From Brasenia schreberi (taxonomy: Eukaryota; Streptophyta; Magnoliopsida; Nymphaeales; Cabombaceae), in the NCBI GenBank assembly GCA_036023115.1, contig JAYKKT010000048.1, forward strand, positions 9,214,501 to 9,278,500: DNA of 64,000 nt, in the 5' to 3' direction. Both the position numbers and the translations under genes were made by a program. Below the pieces are notes generated by a model. It was not told the origin of the DNA and searched no databases. It saw only the letters and a list, made by a program, of their open reading frames with translations. Positions 23,101-36,667 of the stretch are shown here, piece after piece. Every line of letters begins with the position of its first letter. Position 1 is the first letter of the stretch.

Positions 23101-25100
23101 GAGATTTGCAGTGAAGTTGAGGCGAGCTAGTGGAAGCAGTTGTAGCAGAAAATCCTCTTAGAGCATCGGCCGAGAAAAAGAAAAGGAGAAAGAAGAAGAA
23201 GAGAGAAGAATATGGAGAGTAGGACACAGTTTCCCGTAGAGGGTTTCTACAGGGAAGTTATTTATTTTTCATTGTTTTCCTTTATACATAAACCTTGTTT
23301 ATGTACCCGGTTTCTCATATGTGTGATTTTCATTTTATGCTTTTCGTTAAACTCATATCTCAACTATTTTAAAAAAAAGCAAAACAATTTTTGTTTCTAA
23401 GTTTATCTTTAAAGAAAAAGGTAAGCATCACATTAAATCCGAGAAGAGGGCCCTCCCTTATTTCATGGATGCAATTATTGTGGGCCAAAAGTTCCTACTA
23501 ATAATAACCAACATCTCTCATACACAATTTATGCCAATGGTTGTGCCTCTCACTATTTCATGGTTTTCCAAGTTATGTAGTTTTCACAACCCATGTGTGT
23601 AACATGCTTTGAAAAAAAATCTTCTTAGATGCCTCTTGTCAATAAATCAATTAACATATCATTAGTTGACATATAATATATAAATCTCATTCATCTTAAG
23701 CATATCATAAAATAGTAATATTTAATCATTATATTCTTCCTTCTATTGCTATCAACTTTACTCTTAATAAGTGTAATTGTTGTATTGTTGTTACAATAAA
23801 TAATAATTGGTTCGTTGGTTATATCTAACTTCAAATCACGTATAAAGCGGCTTATCCAAAAGGAAATAGTTGTAACCATATTACAAGCAACATACTCAGC
23901 TTCTTGTGTATGCAATACTATACAGCATTGTTTTCTAGAAGTCCAAAAAACAATACCACCTTCAAATAAAAAAAATTGACTGAAAGTTTACTTGTCATCT
24001 TTGCTCCCTACAAAGTCAGCATTTGAGTACCCTATCACTTTAGTTCATCTGCTTGAAAACAAAGTTTTAAATATTTTATTCATTTAAGATATCTCAAGAT
24101 CCTTTTCACAACTATTCAATATTGTCAACGAGGATTACTTTAATATATACTGAAAAGAACAACAACAAAGTTGATATCTGGTCTTGTGCACAACATCGCA
24201 TACATCAAGTTACTCACAACTTGTGCATAAGGAACATTAAGCTTATTTTTTTTCTCACGAGGATAATCAACCTTACTCAATTTAACCCCTTTAGCAATGA
24301 GTATAATTGAAGACTTCCAATCACTCATTCTAAATTTCTTAAGAGATGTTTCTCTCATATCCTTTATTTCGAACTTTATCAACTTCTTTCTTGACTCAAA
24401 CATACAAATTTAGATTATCTATCACGAGAAATCTTTATAATGAGAATATGTGACGCTTCTCCCATATCCTTTATTTCGAACTTTGAGTTTAACTATGTCT
24501 TAGTTTTGATAATCATTTCATTGTCATTTTCATTCAATAATAGGTCATCTATATATAATGATAGAATAAAAAAGTGGCTTCCACTATTCCAAACATATAA
24601 ATAATGGTCAAGTTCATTAGCCACAAACAAAAGTTCGAAAACGATATTTTGAAAAGTCAAATACCATTGATGAGGTGACTGTTTAAGGCTATATGAAGAT
24701 TTTTTCAACCTATATACTATATCTTCCTAGCCTTTAATAATATATCCTTCTTGTTGTTACATATAAATGATTTCACCTAAATCACCTTTTAAAAAGTCAT
24801 TTTTACATGTAGTTGTAAATCCAAATCAAAATATATAGAAATAGCTAAATAATCTTAATAGATGCAAATTTTGTAACAAGAAAATATTCTCTACATAATT
24901 TATTCTCTCCTTTTGTATAAACTCATTTGCAACCAATCTCGCCTTAAACTTGTCGATTGTTCAATCAACTTTATATTTATTTTTTACGACTCATTTACAA
25001 CCTATAACTTTCCTTTCTTTCGACAAATCTGTCAATTCTTACACTTGGTTTTTCTCAATGGATTCAATTTCCTCATCTATTTTTTTTTCTCAATTGGTTG
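23100..25100 (-). mobile_element. Decayed Ty1/copia retrotransposon (RT, RNase H, 3' LTR)
   Basis: Minus-strand pieces follow Copia pol order. From about 25.1 kb downward come KGFTQ-like and ASI-I-L residues (24.9-24.8 kb). Next are KKSSYSLKQSPHQWYLTF and LDHYLYV...FILSLYIDDLLL (24.5-24.7 kb, catalytic YxDD as YIDD). Then come VSNLMYAMLCTRPDINF (24.1-24.4 kb), and RNase H with QEAEYVACNMVTTISFWISR and IIIYCNNNTTI (23.7-23.9 kb). The 3' LTR probably starts TGTTGGTTATT at 23513 after a purine-rich stretch and runs to about 23.1 kb. Many stops and frameshifts show it is dead. gag, protease, integrase and the 5' LTR were not seen. Confidence 0.85.
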
Positions 25101-26870
25101 ATTCAGATATGTTAATAGCCTCCTGATATAATATGTTATCAGTTAACTTATCTAAATTCATTGAATTATATACTTACTCGGCAAGGTAAGTATGATAATC
25201 CTTTAGGGAAGACAGTGTGACTCTGTCTTTTATGTTCACTTAAAGTTCTTATTTATTCGAAAAGGTTATTTGAATCAGAATCCATGGGTTTAAATGAGGA
25301 TAGATCATGATCCTGCCTCAACACCTCCATCGTCGCATGACCATCACCCTGTAGTTGTTTGCCTAGCTCCCCCTCTCTTCTTACCCATTTTTATTGTGAA
25401 ATCCATCGACCTTTGCCCATCTCCCCCTCCTTGATAACCTTTAACCAGATTGGATCCCATTCTTTGGACCCAATCTGACCCATTACCCATAGTTTTAGTG
25501 AGACTAAACCAAATCCGAGTCCTTGAGAATCAGACCAGACCCAACAACACTCTTTCCCTTTTATTCATGTTTCGTATCAAAACCGATCAGTTTCATTCCT
25601 TTATCAACAATTCATGGATCCCAAATCGGATCCTTCTTCAGCCTATTCTAAGCCCAATCTCAATAAAGCCTACTTAAATCCATTCTTTTAGTTCCTCCAA
25701 GTCACCCAATCTCCAAAAACCAAAAATCTCAAATCAAGTCCATCTCTACTCGAGTAAAATTCAACCCATTCATAGAACCCAAATTCATTTCCAATTAGAA
25801 TCTTTTATTGGAAAAACTCATTTTAAATTAGATCAAATTGAGTACGACCCAAGACCAAGCTCCATCCACTTAGAACCAAAACCTATTCTCTAACCCAAAC
25901 CCAATTCATTTCACCTAGACGTAATCTAAAACCTGAATCATATTTGTCTCGTCCAAAACTAAGAAACCTAAGTGGTAATTATTACCATCCAAGGCTCAGG
26001 AAGCATATGATTTAAGAAATTCAAATTTCTTCAAAAACAATAATTTAATATTATGAAAGATCGACCCTTGCTTGGCAGAGTAAGAAGAACGAACATTTAC
26101 AGGCCCACATCACAAAAAGAGCAATCGGAGATAATTCTCTTTTTGAGTTTTATTTTCTAATTCTCCATCGTTTCTTTTAAAAGGATTGTGTCGCAAGTGA
26201 AAGTTCTTCGAAACCGAAATTTTACATACAACCCTGCCTATTTCATAGAGGTGTTGGAGATTGGTATGAATGGACTTCATATGAGGCCGAAGGCAAGCTT
26301 CCCATAAGTAACTCACCTCCTTAAAGTGGAGTGACTTGTTTAACATACTATATGGAAAGTTTACAATAAAACAGCCCTTAGAGCCTTTTGAGGGAGACTC
26401 CACTGCGTGAGAGTAACGTAAGGCGAACTTTATGAGGTAAGCTTCTTACTCTACAATAAGATGCCCCGAGGTGGTGGCAGTAGCGGCATACTAAGCTTCT
26501 TACTCGCCCCGAGGTGGTGGCAGTAGCTGCATACTCCACAGAGTGGTGGTGGCTGAGAAACCTTTGTAGTAGTTAGTGTATTTGTTTGAGTCACTATAAG
26601 AGTAAAGCAAGGCATAATTGCTATAGAAAGTTCCGTGATTGGGAGGGGGAGTAGGGCCAAGCTCAAAAAGTTTGAAGAGTTTCTTAAATTTCAAGAAAAT
26701 CTAGAAAACCGTCCCTGGGTATTTGAGAAAAGTTTTCACCGACCTCTTGTAAGTTTTTAAAATATTGGAGACGATAAGTAAAACTTTTGTGATATTATTA
26801 TAATGAGTTTGGATCAGATTCTTCAAGGTTATAACTCATTGAATCCAAGTTAAAAGGATCTGTTTTTCAT
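25101..26870. other. No supported gene; degenerate repeat patch and short duplication
   Basis: The part at 25430-25980 is a degenerate mesh of CCCAATC, GGATCC and AACCCA words without coding sense. At 26437-26533 a short block (TAAGCTTCTTACTC, CCCCGAGGTGGTGGCAGTAG, GCATACT) is present twice. A 97-codon minus frame at 26110-26403 is not recognised. Confidence 0.35.
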
Positions 26871-26879
26871 CACCGAATG

Positions 26880-26914
<35 letters not shown>

Positions 26915-27000
26915 AGCATCCCCTCCGGCGGGCGCCGCTGCTCTGGTCGTTCAGGTCTATCTCTACTCAGTCCATCACGAGTCACCACCGGAAAGATCGT
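26880..27000 (+). promoter_or_regulatory. Probable leader exon of the ZNF830-like gene
   Basis: A CT run is followed by a GC-rich patch (CCCCTCCGGCGGGCGCCGCT) unlike the AT-rich surroundings, with a donor-like 'cgtg|gtatct' near 27000. An acceptor (tttacag) at 27813 starts the exon with the ATG. This is consistent with a 5' UTR exon and leader intron. Confidence 0.45.
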
Positions 27001-27821
27001 GGTATCTTTGTCTCTCTCACCATTCTTATCCATTTTGGATTTGGTCTATAGAAAAGGGATTTATGGGCATCGAAAATGTTTGCTTCATCTAACAATCACT
27101 AATCTCTTTGCTGGGGCAGAGTGAAGCAATAGAGCTCTCAGTAATTGCTTAATATTTTTTCTTTCCAAACTCCGAACTTGAAAGAGCCCTTCAGTTCATG
27201 AGACATTGTTTTAAATCTCATGGAGAAATGTGTAGTATGTAAGGGATTACATCATGAGTATTTAAAGTCAAAATTCTGAGCTTCTCTATTTTACCATTTT
27301 CTAATGTAGGGGTGTTTGAAAGGTAAGAATAAGACAGGTTAAGCCCATCTTGTTGCGTCCATGATCAAAGTGATGAAATCCATTTAGAAAACTTGTATGC
27401 AGATCAAACAGAAAAAATAGATATGGGCATGAATGCATTTTATTTGAGTCACGCTTATGTTTGCCTAACATTTAGGCCATAAAACATGCTGTTACGTGGA
27501 TTATATGGTTTTATAACAATACATAAATGCCTATTAGCGTTGTTTATTTTGGGTTAGTTATACTTCTGTATTTTTTATCTGGAGGCTCAATCTATACATT
27601 TTTTGGGGCATCTAAACAATGTTTGTTATGGTTACTTTAATGATACTGGTCCTTTTTCAGCGTAATGAATTACTTGGATATGGGTTTATGGGCCCATGTT
27701 TGCACTTGTACAAATTCAGGTGTTATGACTTAGTTATTACTTCTAATTGAATGCATTCATGTGCTTTGAAGATAAAAAAACTTCTTATTTCTTCTCTCTG
27801 GCCGTCTTTACAGCATAAAAG

Positions 27822-30800
27822 ATGGATCCTCGTGTCAAGAAGGCATACTCTGGTAAACTGAGTGCCCTGAGGCAAGAGAAACGTATAGATTCTCCTCTTG
27901 TTAGGTATTTGAATAATAAAAGCATCATCTGTGACATCTGTCAGTTTTTTTTATGTTGTTCATAGTTCATACACTTCATTTTTCATTGTGGTTATCTTCG
28001 CTAAAGCATTTGGCGACTTATGGAACATTTTAGAGCAAAAAAGAAAGACCTTGACATGATATTTATTGATCTAGAAAAAGCTTATGAGAGGGTACTGAGG
28101 GAGGTTTTTTGGAAAACCTTAGAAAAAAGAGGTATCCCATTGACATAAATAAATCTTATAAGAGACATGTACTATGGTGCAAAAACATGTGTGAGGACTC
28201 ATGAATGAATGACAAACTTCTTTGAAGTTAATATTGGGTTACATCAAGGATCAACTTTAAGTTCATACTTATTTATAATAGTGATTGATGAGTTAACAAA
28301 ATATAGTCAAGATGAAGTACCTTGATGTATGTTATTTGCAGATGACATTGTGTTAGTGGAGCAGTCTAAAGAAAAAGTTAATAAAAAATTGGAACTATGG
28401 AGATAAACATTAGAAAGTAAAGGCTTCCGATTTAGTAGAACAAATACACAATATATGAAATGTAAGTTTGATCATTTGGTTACTTCAGAGGACATATAAA
28501 TTAAAATTGGCACACATTGCATCCCCCCAAAAGAAAGTTTTAAATACCTAGGGCCAATTTTTCAGAGTGATTGAAGAATTGATGGTGATGTTGCACATAG
28601 AATTAATGTTGGTTGGTTAAAATGGAGAGGAGCATCTGGTATTCTTTGTGATAAGAAGATACCATTAAACTTGAAAGGTAAATATTATAGAGCAACAATT
28701 AGACCTGTCATGTTTTATGGTTATGAGTGTTGGGCAGTTAATCATCAACATGTACAAAAGATGTCTTTGACAGAAATGAAGATGTTGAGATGGATGAGTG
28801 GTCATATAAGAAAAGACCATATACATAATGAGGTTATTAGAAACAAATTAGGAGTGGCACCAATAGAGGATAAAATGAGAGAATATCGTTTAAGATGGTT
28901 TGGACATATAGAAATAAGATCAAAAGAAGAACCTATAAGAAGATATGAAAAACTATATTTTGAAAGTATTAAAAGAGGTAGAAGACGACCACAAAAGTGT
29001 TGGAAAGAAACAATAAAGAATGATCTAGCTTATTATGGGTTAACTGCTAATATGACACATGATAGGGCTTTGTGGAAACAAAGAATCCATGTAGCTGACC
29101 CCATCTAGTATGGGAAAAGGCTTAGTTGTTGTTGTATCTTTTCCTTTGTCTCGTTCTGGGTATTGGTATTGAACAAGTTAAATGCGACAATCCTATGTTC
29201 CAAAAAGTTGATTTCCTCTTTTATGCTGGTATCAACAACAACAACAACAACAACTAAGCCTTTTCCCATACTAGACGGGGTCGGCTACATGGATTCTTTT
29301 ATGCTGGTATCAACTAATGATATTCAAAAGTAACAGAATCCCACCCACATAATCCAAACCAGCCAGAAAAAAGAAAAGAGAAAAGCTGTAGGACAAGACT
29401 ATTTGTATTTCAAAATTGTACCTTTGAGTAGTTCTTAGATATTTTTTTTAAGATGTTGATCATTTAAAACCATGGATCTACTTTATATAACATGACTGAC
29501 ATTAATAAATGCCAAATTTCAGTTGTATCGCATGATTTTGCTGAGATTACAAAATAAGGGAACAACCTTGCTATTTTCAATTTAGTCTTGTGTCATTCCC
29601 CTTGGAAATTCTTAACCAGAATAAGGTTACACTACAAAATACAATTTATGTTATCTGAAACTGAGAGATTGAGAGGGTTTGCTTGTCTCCTTGACACGGA
29701 TGGCATTAACATTCTATAAGTATTAAACATAATCGATTAAGATCCAATGTTGTAGCATGTATCTCTGGCATTTACCATCACTGGAGAACTAACTATTACA
29801 AAGTTTTAATGTATCCTTTATTTGCACTGGATACCCCTGATTCATTTATTAGAGAATCCGCTTGCTTTGAAGGGTGAATTGATTAAAACAGTTCTTTTGT
29901 TTTGTCTTCTTTCTATATATCTGTTAATTCATCTATGCATATTCACATTTTTTTTATGGGGAAAAAAGCCTTGATCACAATATGTTGCATTGAAAGGGTG
30001 GAAAATGCACTGATTTATCAAAAGGTTATAGGTGGGGAGGATGGGTCTAAGAATTGTGGTTTCCACTTATAGAGATTATCCTTCTTAATATTGCTTTGGA
30101 ATGCTTAGGTTAATCGGGTTATACTCCTTTCTCATGCATTACGTCAAAAGCTTTCCTACCTTATTGTCCTATTTCCTTGTACTGTACTTTAATTGATATT
30201 AAAATTATTTTCTAAATGACTGAGAGGAACATTTTTATTCATATTTTAGGCCTCTTGCAGGTACAATGATCTTGATCAGCCGGTATGTAGAGTATGTAAT
30301 GTTCTTTTGAAATCTGAATCTTCTTGGCCAGCACACCAAATCTCCCGTAAACATCAAGAAGTGAGTGTACCTGCACATTGTTGAATTGAAGCATTTCGTT
30401 TCCACTACAAATAGTTGAACGTTACTGAGTTGTAAATGTTTTGAAGCCTTATGGATACATTTCTTTCAAAAATATAAGTGTCTGGATGTCCTTTCTTCAA
30501 TAATAAGTATGCATCTATCTCAACTTATGCATCCCAAGGCTTGAAATTTTCCAATTAGCATGTGAAATCTTGCTTTTGGGGCTTTGTCAAGAAGTTTGTC
30601 TAGTGGATGCTAGAGGTGACATGGAATAGAGAAGACCATCAAGCATGACATACTTGATTATGTCTTCTGATTCTTCTAGAAGAGCTAAAGTAGATTTTGA
30701 GATTTTTAGCTTTGGTTGCTAGGCAATGCAATCTTTTATACTGTTTCACTGATTACAAGTTAGCAAGTCACAGATAATACAGAATTACTTTCTTGATAAT

Positions 30801-32502
30801 ATAGTACGAGATCACATTCTTTGCACAAATAAAAGCTAATATGATGTACTCTAACAAGTTGCAAAGTAGCAAACACTATATGGGTGATTTGCTCCAAGGT
30901 GTGGACTGTGACAACAGATTTAACATGTTTGAAGACGCCCTCTTTGGTGGAAGTGTTTCATCTGGGCAGAGCAAAGTTTAGAAAGCACCTTTGGTTTTGA
31001 ACATGTTTTAACATGCTTGTCATAAGTAGATGAGTGCAAGCTGTTTGGTATAGGTAATGAGCGGATCATGAGTTTTGACATGGACTGATGAGGAGAGCCA
31101 CACAGTGTCTGGTTGATTCGTTCAGTTGTTTACCAGCCCTACTTGGCATATTCTATTCACTATATTGCTGTGTTGAATTGGCTTAATATGAACTTTTGGC
31201 TATTGTGGCCTACTTGACATCAGAAAATGTTAGTTCCTAGGACTCTTACGACAGCAAATACAGATGCCTCTGATGGCTGGATATAAAGCAAGTGTGCAGC
31301 GTGACTTTGTGGTTCGCTTCTCACCATAATAAATGCTCTGATGTACCCGTACATGCATATGCATGATCAGATTATAGGCTTTCCTATGAAAAATCTTAGA
31401 AGCTCAATTCACGTGTCAATCACATGGTTTTGTGAAATAATTAATAGAAAAAGACTGAAATTGTCAACAAGAAAAGTCTGAAGTTGTCCCTTCACTGTGT
31501 TACATAAGGTTTCCTGATTGTGTTTGGTTAATTTATCATTTTGACTATATCACTAAATGTTCTCAAATTTTCTGGAGATGCTTAATGAAGGTCTTATATT
31601 CTAGGCTGTTAACAATCTTAAAGCTCGAGTTGCGCGTGCTCCTGATGATGCTTCTGTTAGTGCTGTGAAATCAAGCTCAGCAGTTGTTGATGAAATTCCT
31701 AGAGCACGACCATCTTCCTCACTTCCTGAAGGCTTCTTTGATAAGCAGGAAACCAAGCGGCCGAACACTGGTATATCTCATCATCTGAAATTTGTACAAA
31801 ATACCACTCTTCTACATGTTTATAGTTTTACTTGATCGCTGGTTGCAGGCAGTAAGAATGACCCTGTAGCTCCAACGTCGGCAGCCAAATCAGTGGATGT
31901 CAAATCACGCTCTGGTGGAAACAGAGCATCTTTGCTTTCAAATAAAGCCCCGGTGCTGGATCAAAATGGAAACAAGGTTGCGTTGATTTCAGAGTACTCT
32001 ATGCTGTCCTATGAAGAGGATGAAGCAGTGGCTCTTGGTAGATCAGATGCAAATGAAGGGAAAGGAGGCATGCCTAGCAAGCAACTTGGTACGGTGTCAA
32101 GAACTATTAATTCCGTCAAGCAAGCCAAGGGAGCTCTTCCTTCAGGTTTCTTTGATGACAAGGATGCAGATTTACGTGCCCATGGTATTCAACCTGTTAA
32201 AGTTGACATCAAGTAAGTTTCAAGTGTAGTTGATCTTGCATAGAAACTCTCTTCAAGTGTCAAGATAAAGTAGATTCTGCAGCGATTTTTTTTGTGGGTA
32301 TGAATCTCTGTTTGCTGGTGGCTGTAGGGCGTCATTTTCCATGATTTTATCAGGTTGCACCATGCATCATCTTCTACTCTTCTGAACATAAACTTATAGA
32401 TGAACTTTTAGGCTTTGAGAGTAACTATCTAGTGCCTGCTTTAGCCTCTGATGCATTTCATGGTTTTATTTGTGGGGAGAGACAACAACTAGATGCTCTC
32501 CC

Positions 32503-32556
<54 letters not shown>

Positions 32557-32813
32557 GTTTTGCTCTCTAGTTTGAAAAAATGAGCATATCATATCTATTC
32601 TTGGCTAAGGAGTCTGATCAATACACATCCTGGATATGTAGGTACGTCATTTAATCCTGTGCAAGAAGGAATCTCTATTTATGCTCATTGATGAAATATC
32701 AATCACTGTTCAATGCAGGGACGAGTATAAGGAATTCCAGAAGCAGATTCAAGAGGATCTACAAGACTTTGATGAACGCTTGCAGGAAGAAGAGGTACCA
32801 ACCGTACCATCCT

Positions 32814-32846
<33 letters not shown>

Positions 32847-33214
32847 GACCTCTCGTGGTAAACTAAGAAGGTTACATGCATGTTGCAGTTTGATGCTGCA
32901 GAATGGAGAGAAGCAATGGATTCCCTGGAGCAAAAGTGTGTAGTGCAAAAAATTTCCATGACTTAGTAATATTTGATGTGTTATAGATCTAATTCCTTGA
33001 TCTCAAGCTAATAGGAAATTTGGTCCTCAGGTCCTACGTGGAGAAAGTGGAGATGTTCAAGAAGAATTTGGAGGAGCGACGAGCCACCAAGCCGAAGACT
33101 GAGCATAAGCGTCCTGTATTCATGGCTGCAGAACCTAGTGATGAATCTTCCAGTGATAAAGAAGATGAAGAGGAAGAAAATTTTGCTGTTGATTGGAGAG
33201 CAAAGCATCTCTAA
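27822..33214 (+). CDS. ZNF830 (CCDC16)-type zinc-finger protein
   Basis: Seven coding exons with GT-AG borders join in phase: 27822-27904, 30261-30360, 31605-31770, 31849-32212, 32719-32794, 32889-32935, 33031-33214. They give 339 residues. The N-terminus has one U1/matrin-like C2H2 finger (C37, C40, H53, H59; VCRVCNVLL...HQISRKH). Two SLPEGFFDK/ALPSGFFDD motifs follow. Then comes a coiled region (DEYKEFQKQIQEDLQDFDERLQEEE, FDAAEWREAM), and the tail is acidic (SSDKEDEEEENF). This order is that of animal ZNF830/CCDC16, a nuclear protein linked to pre-mRNA processing and genome stability; human ZNF830 is 372 residues. Intron 1 (2.36 kb) holds two RTE insertions and intron 4 a long TC run. All junctions keep frame, so the gene looks intact. 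Confidence 0.92.
28012..29136 (+). mobile_element. RTE LINE, 5'-truncated, in ZNF830-like intron 1
   Basis: Homology to the 46.6-kb copy starts mid-RT (TTATGGAACATTTTAGAGC) and runs through IDLEKAYERV, the ADDIVLV block and a C-terminal frame of 145 codons (28671-29108) to the tail GGCTTAGTTGTTGTTG. Several stops break the frame, for example after GIPLT and in the QSD-RIDG region. It lies in the same orientation as the host gene. I found no clear target duplication. Confidence 0.9.
29237..29294 (-). mobile_element. 58-bp RTE LINE stub with perfect 20-bp target duplication
   Basis: The insert is only the RTE 3' end (plus strand: AACAACAACAACAACTAAGC, GACGGGGTCGGCTACATGGA). It is bracketed by identical 20-bp copies of TCTTTTATGCTGGTATCAAC at 29217-29236 and 29295-29314. 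It is the most extreme 5' truncation in the window. It lies in intron 1, 100 bp from the longer copy and in the opposite orientation. Confidence 0.93.
32505..32553. repeat. (TC)n microsatellite in intron 4
   Basis: About 48 bp of TC lie inside an intron of the ZNF830-like gene. Shorter CT/CA runs lie at 32816-32847 (intron 5) and 33276-33333 (3' of the gene). Confidence 0.95.
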
Positions 33215-33272
33215 TTACTCTGGTTTTTGTTCAACCTGTTCCGTGGCATCTTATAATTAGTTTCATGAATTC

Positions 33273-33333
<61 letters not shown>

Positions 33334-33438
33334 ATTCATGGATTGAATGAAATTGTCCAAAATTACAGTGATGTGGGCCTGCGATGTTCTGCATCCTTTT
33401 GTGTGGCATGGTCGCTTAGTAGCATTGAATGATTCCGG

Positions 33439-33726
33439 TAGGGGTGCAAGTGAGCCAAGCTGCTCATGAGCCACTTGATCTCGGCTTGAGAAAAACATAG
33501 AACCCCACTTGACCTTTTTGAGCTCTAACCAAACTCAAGCTGCTTGGGAGCAGAGCTGAGCTCAGTCACGCCACATTGAGCTCCAATCTTAACAAGTCAA
33601 GCTCCAGTTATTTGAATCTCTATCTTGAGCTTGAAGACTGAAGCTTATCCAAGCTTGAGCCGAGCTTTGCTGAATTGAGTCAACCTTGCTTGTACTCGAG
33701 CTCGGCTTGGCTTGATTATACCTCTA
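33439..33726. mobile_element. Non-autonomous hAT-like element (GAGCTCGAGCTT type)
   Basis: The segment begins TAGGGGTGCAAGTGAGCC and ends TTATACCTCTA, giving short inverted ends. It is full of degenerate GAGCTTGAG, GCTCGGCTTG and CAAGCTGCTC words. The flanks gattccgg and gattcaag share 6 of 8 bases, a plausible old 8-bp duplication typical of hAT. It lies about 220 bp past the ZNF830-like stop codon. It is non-coding. Confidence 0.55.
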
Positions 33727-34095
33727 GATTCAAGACCTAATGTTGCGTAGCATATAGTACGATGGTATTAATGCACATTGTATTGATCGTGTGTATGGTA
33801 TGATACACTTATTGTTAGAAAATATGGGCATATCTCCCGTGTCAGAAATTCGAGTTATACGAGTGTCATTCTGTATGTACGTGTTTCGCGGCATGCCCCA
33901 TGGCACGAGAATGATTTACATATTTTGGCTTTTTTGAAGGATGAATCTTTAAAACACCGTTCCCCTTCTTTTTCCCCAACACTCTTTTGTGTATAGGGAG
34001 AGGTTCTGTTGATAACGGTGGTCTTTTATATTTTTGAGTTCTTTCAAGTGATTTCTAGTTCCACTCTTCTTCAACGGCTTCTTCCTATCAAATTT

Positions 34096-34165
34096 CTATG
34101 CCTGTAGCTTACCAACTTGGCTCACAGGTCATGAGTTCGATACCTTGAGGATAGGGATGGCAATG
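34096..34165 (+). mobile_element. SINE subtype II head fragment
   Basis: TAGCTTACCAACTTGGCTCA (box A-like) is followed by TCATGAGTTCGATACC (box B-like), in the spacing of the 50.60-kb copy. The downstream tail is missing. Confidence 0.45.
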
Positions 34166-34338
34166 GGATGGGTTTTTACTCCAGCTGCACCTACCCGCAT
34201 TAGAAGCCTTTTCGTACACCCTGCCTCATCCTGTTCCACTTCAACCTAGAAAAGCATTTTTTTTGAAAAAAATCAGTTAATATTATATGTTCTACACTTC
34301 TTTATGGTATTCTATATTATTAAAGTAGAAGTTATTAA

Positions 34339-34377
<39 letters not shown>

Positions 34378-34740
34378 CACGTATATGTACCAGGGCAGGG
34401 GGGGTTACCTTAAACCCTATCCTGCCCCACTCCACCCCACTGCTGGTCTTCTCTTGCTTGGCCCCGTTTGGCAGCAGGGAGGGGTGGGACGGGCGGGAAT
34501 TGCAATCCCTTCTTGAGGGTTCATGCAACCTCTCCCTATTATAACAAAAAAGAAGTGGTAAAAGCAACAGAACGTCTAAGTTATGACAAGTTTTAAACCA
34601 AATATCTCGCGAACTATTTGAGATGGATTAGACAAGCACTTCAGCTTAACTTGGCCTTTTTCAAGTGCGAGCCCTGCTTGAAGCAAGGCTCAAGTTCGCT
34701 AGTAGTCCACTCGAGTTTGTCGCAAAACTACTTGATATGT

Positions 34741-35095
34741 AACAATAACTTAAGCCTTTTCCCCATACATGGATTCAGCTCGATCATAAGTTAACTCAAC
34801 ATAAGCTAGATCATTCTTTATTGTTTTCTTATAATACATATGTGACATTCCTCCTCTTTTAACATTTTCACAATCTACCTTCTTATTGGAGCTTTCTTTG
34901 GTCATCTTCTTACCTGTTCAAACCATCTTAAACCACTTTTCCTCATTTTGTCATTTATTGGTAGCACTCTCAATTTGTTTCTAATAACATTATTATGTAC
35001 ATGGTCTTTCCTTATATAATTACACATTCATTTTAACATTTTCATTTCTGTCACAGATATTTTTATACATGTTTATGTTTAACCACCCAACACTT
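34741..35095 (-). mobile_element. Old RTE LINE 3' fragment
   Basis: Plus-strand words AACAATAACTTAAGCCTTTT, AGCTAGATCATTCTTTATTG, CATCTTAAACCACTTTT and TTGTTTCTAATAACATTATT match the complement of the RTE 3' coding end. It is more diverged than the copies at 39.5 and 46.6 kb, so it is an older insertion. Confidence 0.8.
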
Positions 35096-35354
35096 AGAAC
35101 TTCCTTTGATACATAAATTAAAAGAAATAACATATGCCTCAATCACATATTATAACAAGGTTTCCCTCAACTCATTCATAGAAGCTAGATAAGAGAAAGT
35201 TGACAAACAGAAGCCGAGTGTCAATCAGTTTAAGCTAAGCTTGCTAATATGTGAATATGTAACTAAAGTTCACTTCATTTATCCAAATTAATCTCAAGCA
35301 GCTGGCTCGCTTGCACCATCTTTTCTTCTTAGAGGTAAGTAGGGTTAGACAGAC

Positions 35355-35580
<226 letters not shown>

Positions 35581-36600
35581 AGCTAAATATATTTTATAGC
35601 AAAGTATTTACTGACATAAATTATACAAACGTCGGGAATCAGTCAACCAAACTTGTAGGATTGGATATATACCAAGCTTTTTCAATCGCTATAAAAGAAC
35701 GCAATAAAAGACTAAACAAGCTGTGAAATCCCATTATGACTTAAGACGTCGGGAATCAGTCTACCAAAATTTGAATTTCAATTATTGAAAGAATCATATC
35801 AATTGATGGAACCTTTAATAAAGAAAGAGATGTGCACGAATACTTTCGTGCTAGAACTGTTAGAGTATCTAATCCCATTCCCTTCTCTAGCTTTCCCGTC
35901 TCATTCATATATATATATATAAATATAAAAAGAAAGAACCTTGTTTATGCTAGAACACTTAAGTGTTATTGTATATAAATAAATGTCAGTTATTCATCAA
36001 GAAATTAATTTTAATAAAATAAAAAAAGCAAAAACTAGATGAATACTTTTTGAAATTAAATTTCAACTGTCATCCATCTAAGATAGAAGGTTGAGAATTG
36101 TGTGAATGTACTAGCAACTGTGTTAGTGTTTACTAAGTTTTTTCTCAAAAAAAATAAAAATAAATATATATATATATATATATATTTGATGAAATGAGTG
36201 TAATTTAAAAATTTTAATTTTTTTCAAAAAATATGAAAAGTATTATTATTATAATGGTATCACCCAAAAGCACCCGTGAGCGTCGCGCACATGAGAAAGA
36301 TTCGATCTCACTCTTTCTCTCTTTATATATAATTGTGTATCATCTTGCTATCATTTTATAATCGTACATTATTATTTTTAATTAGCAACTGCTTTTTAAA
36401 TAAGTGTTCTTGGGGAGAATTTGTTCGTCTTTGCAAGGTGTTCGGTATTTATTATCACACAAAACCGTACAATTTTTACTTTCGGAGATATCTTCTTTGT
36501 CATTTATATTATTCGTGGTTTCATGTTCTCCGTACTTGTTCTTTCATGAATAGTTTCTTTTTCTTGAAGCACCCCACTCAGCAAGAAAGGGTCTACGTCA
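35581..36600. other. Upstream of aminoacylase, no gene
   Basis: The stretch is AT-rich with short TA runs (about 35910 and 36164). A repeated word GTCGGGAATCAGTC occurs at 35631 and 35749. A CT-rich leader of the aminoacylase gene begins near 36660. Confidence 0.35.
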
Positions 36601-36667
36601 ACTTTTGATTGGAATCTGCAACCCCACGATCACACGTGGCTTTCCTAAAATCTCACCTTTACTCTCC

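Noticed and set aside
26110..26403. 97-codon minus-strand frame
   Set aside because: Mixed composition but no recognisable motif and no flanking exons; could be an old retroelement fragment, not supportable.
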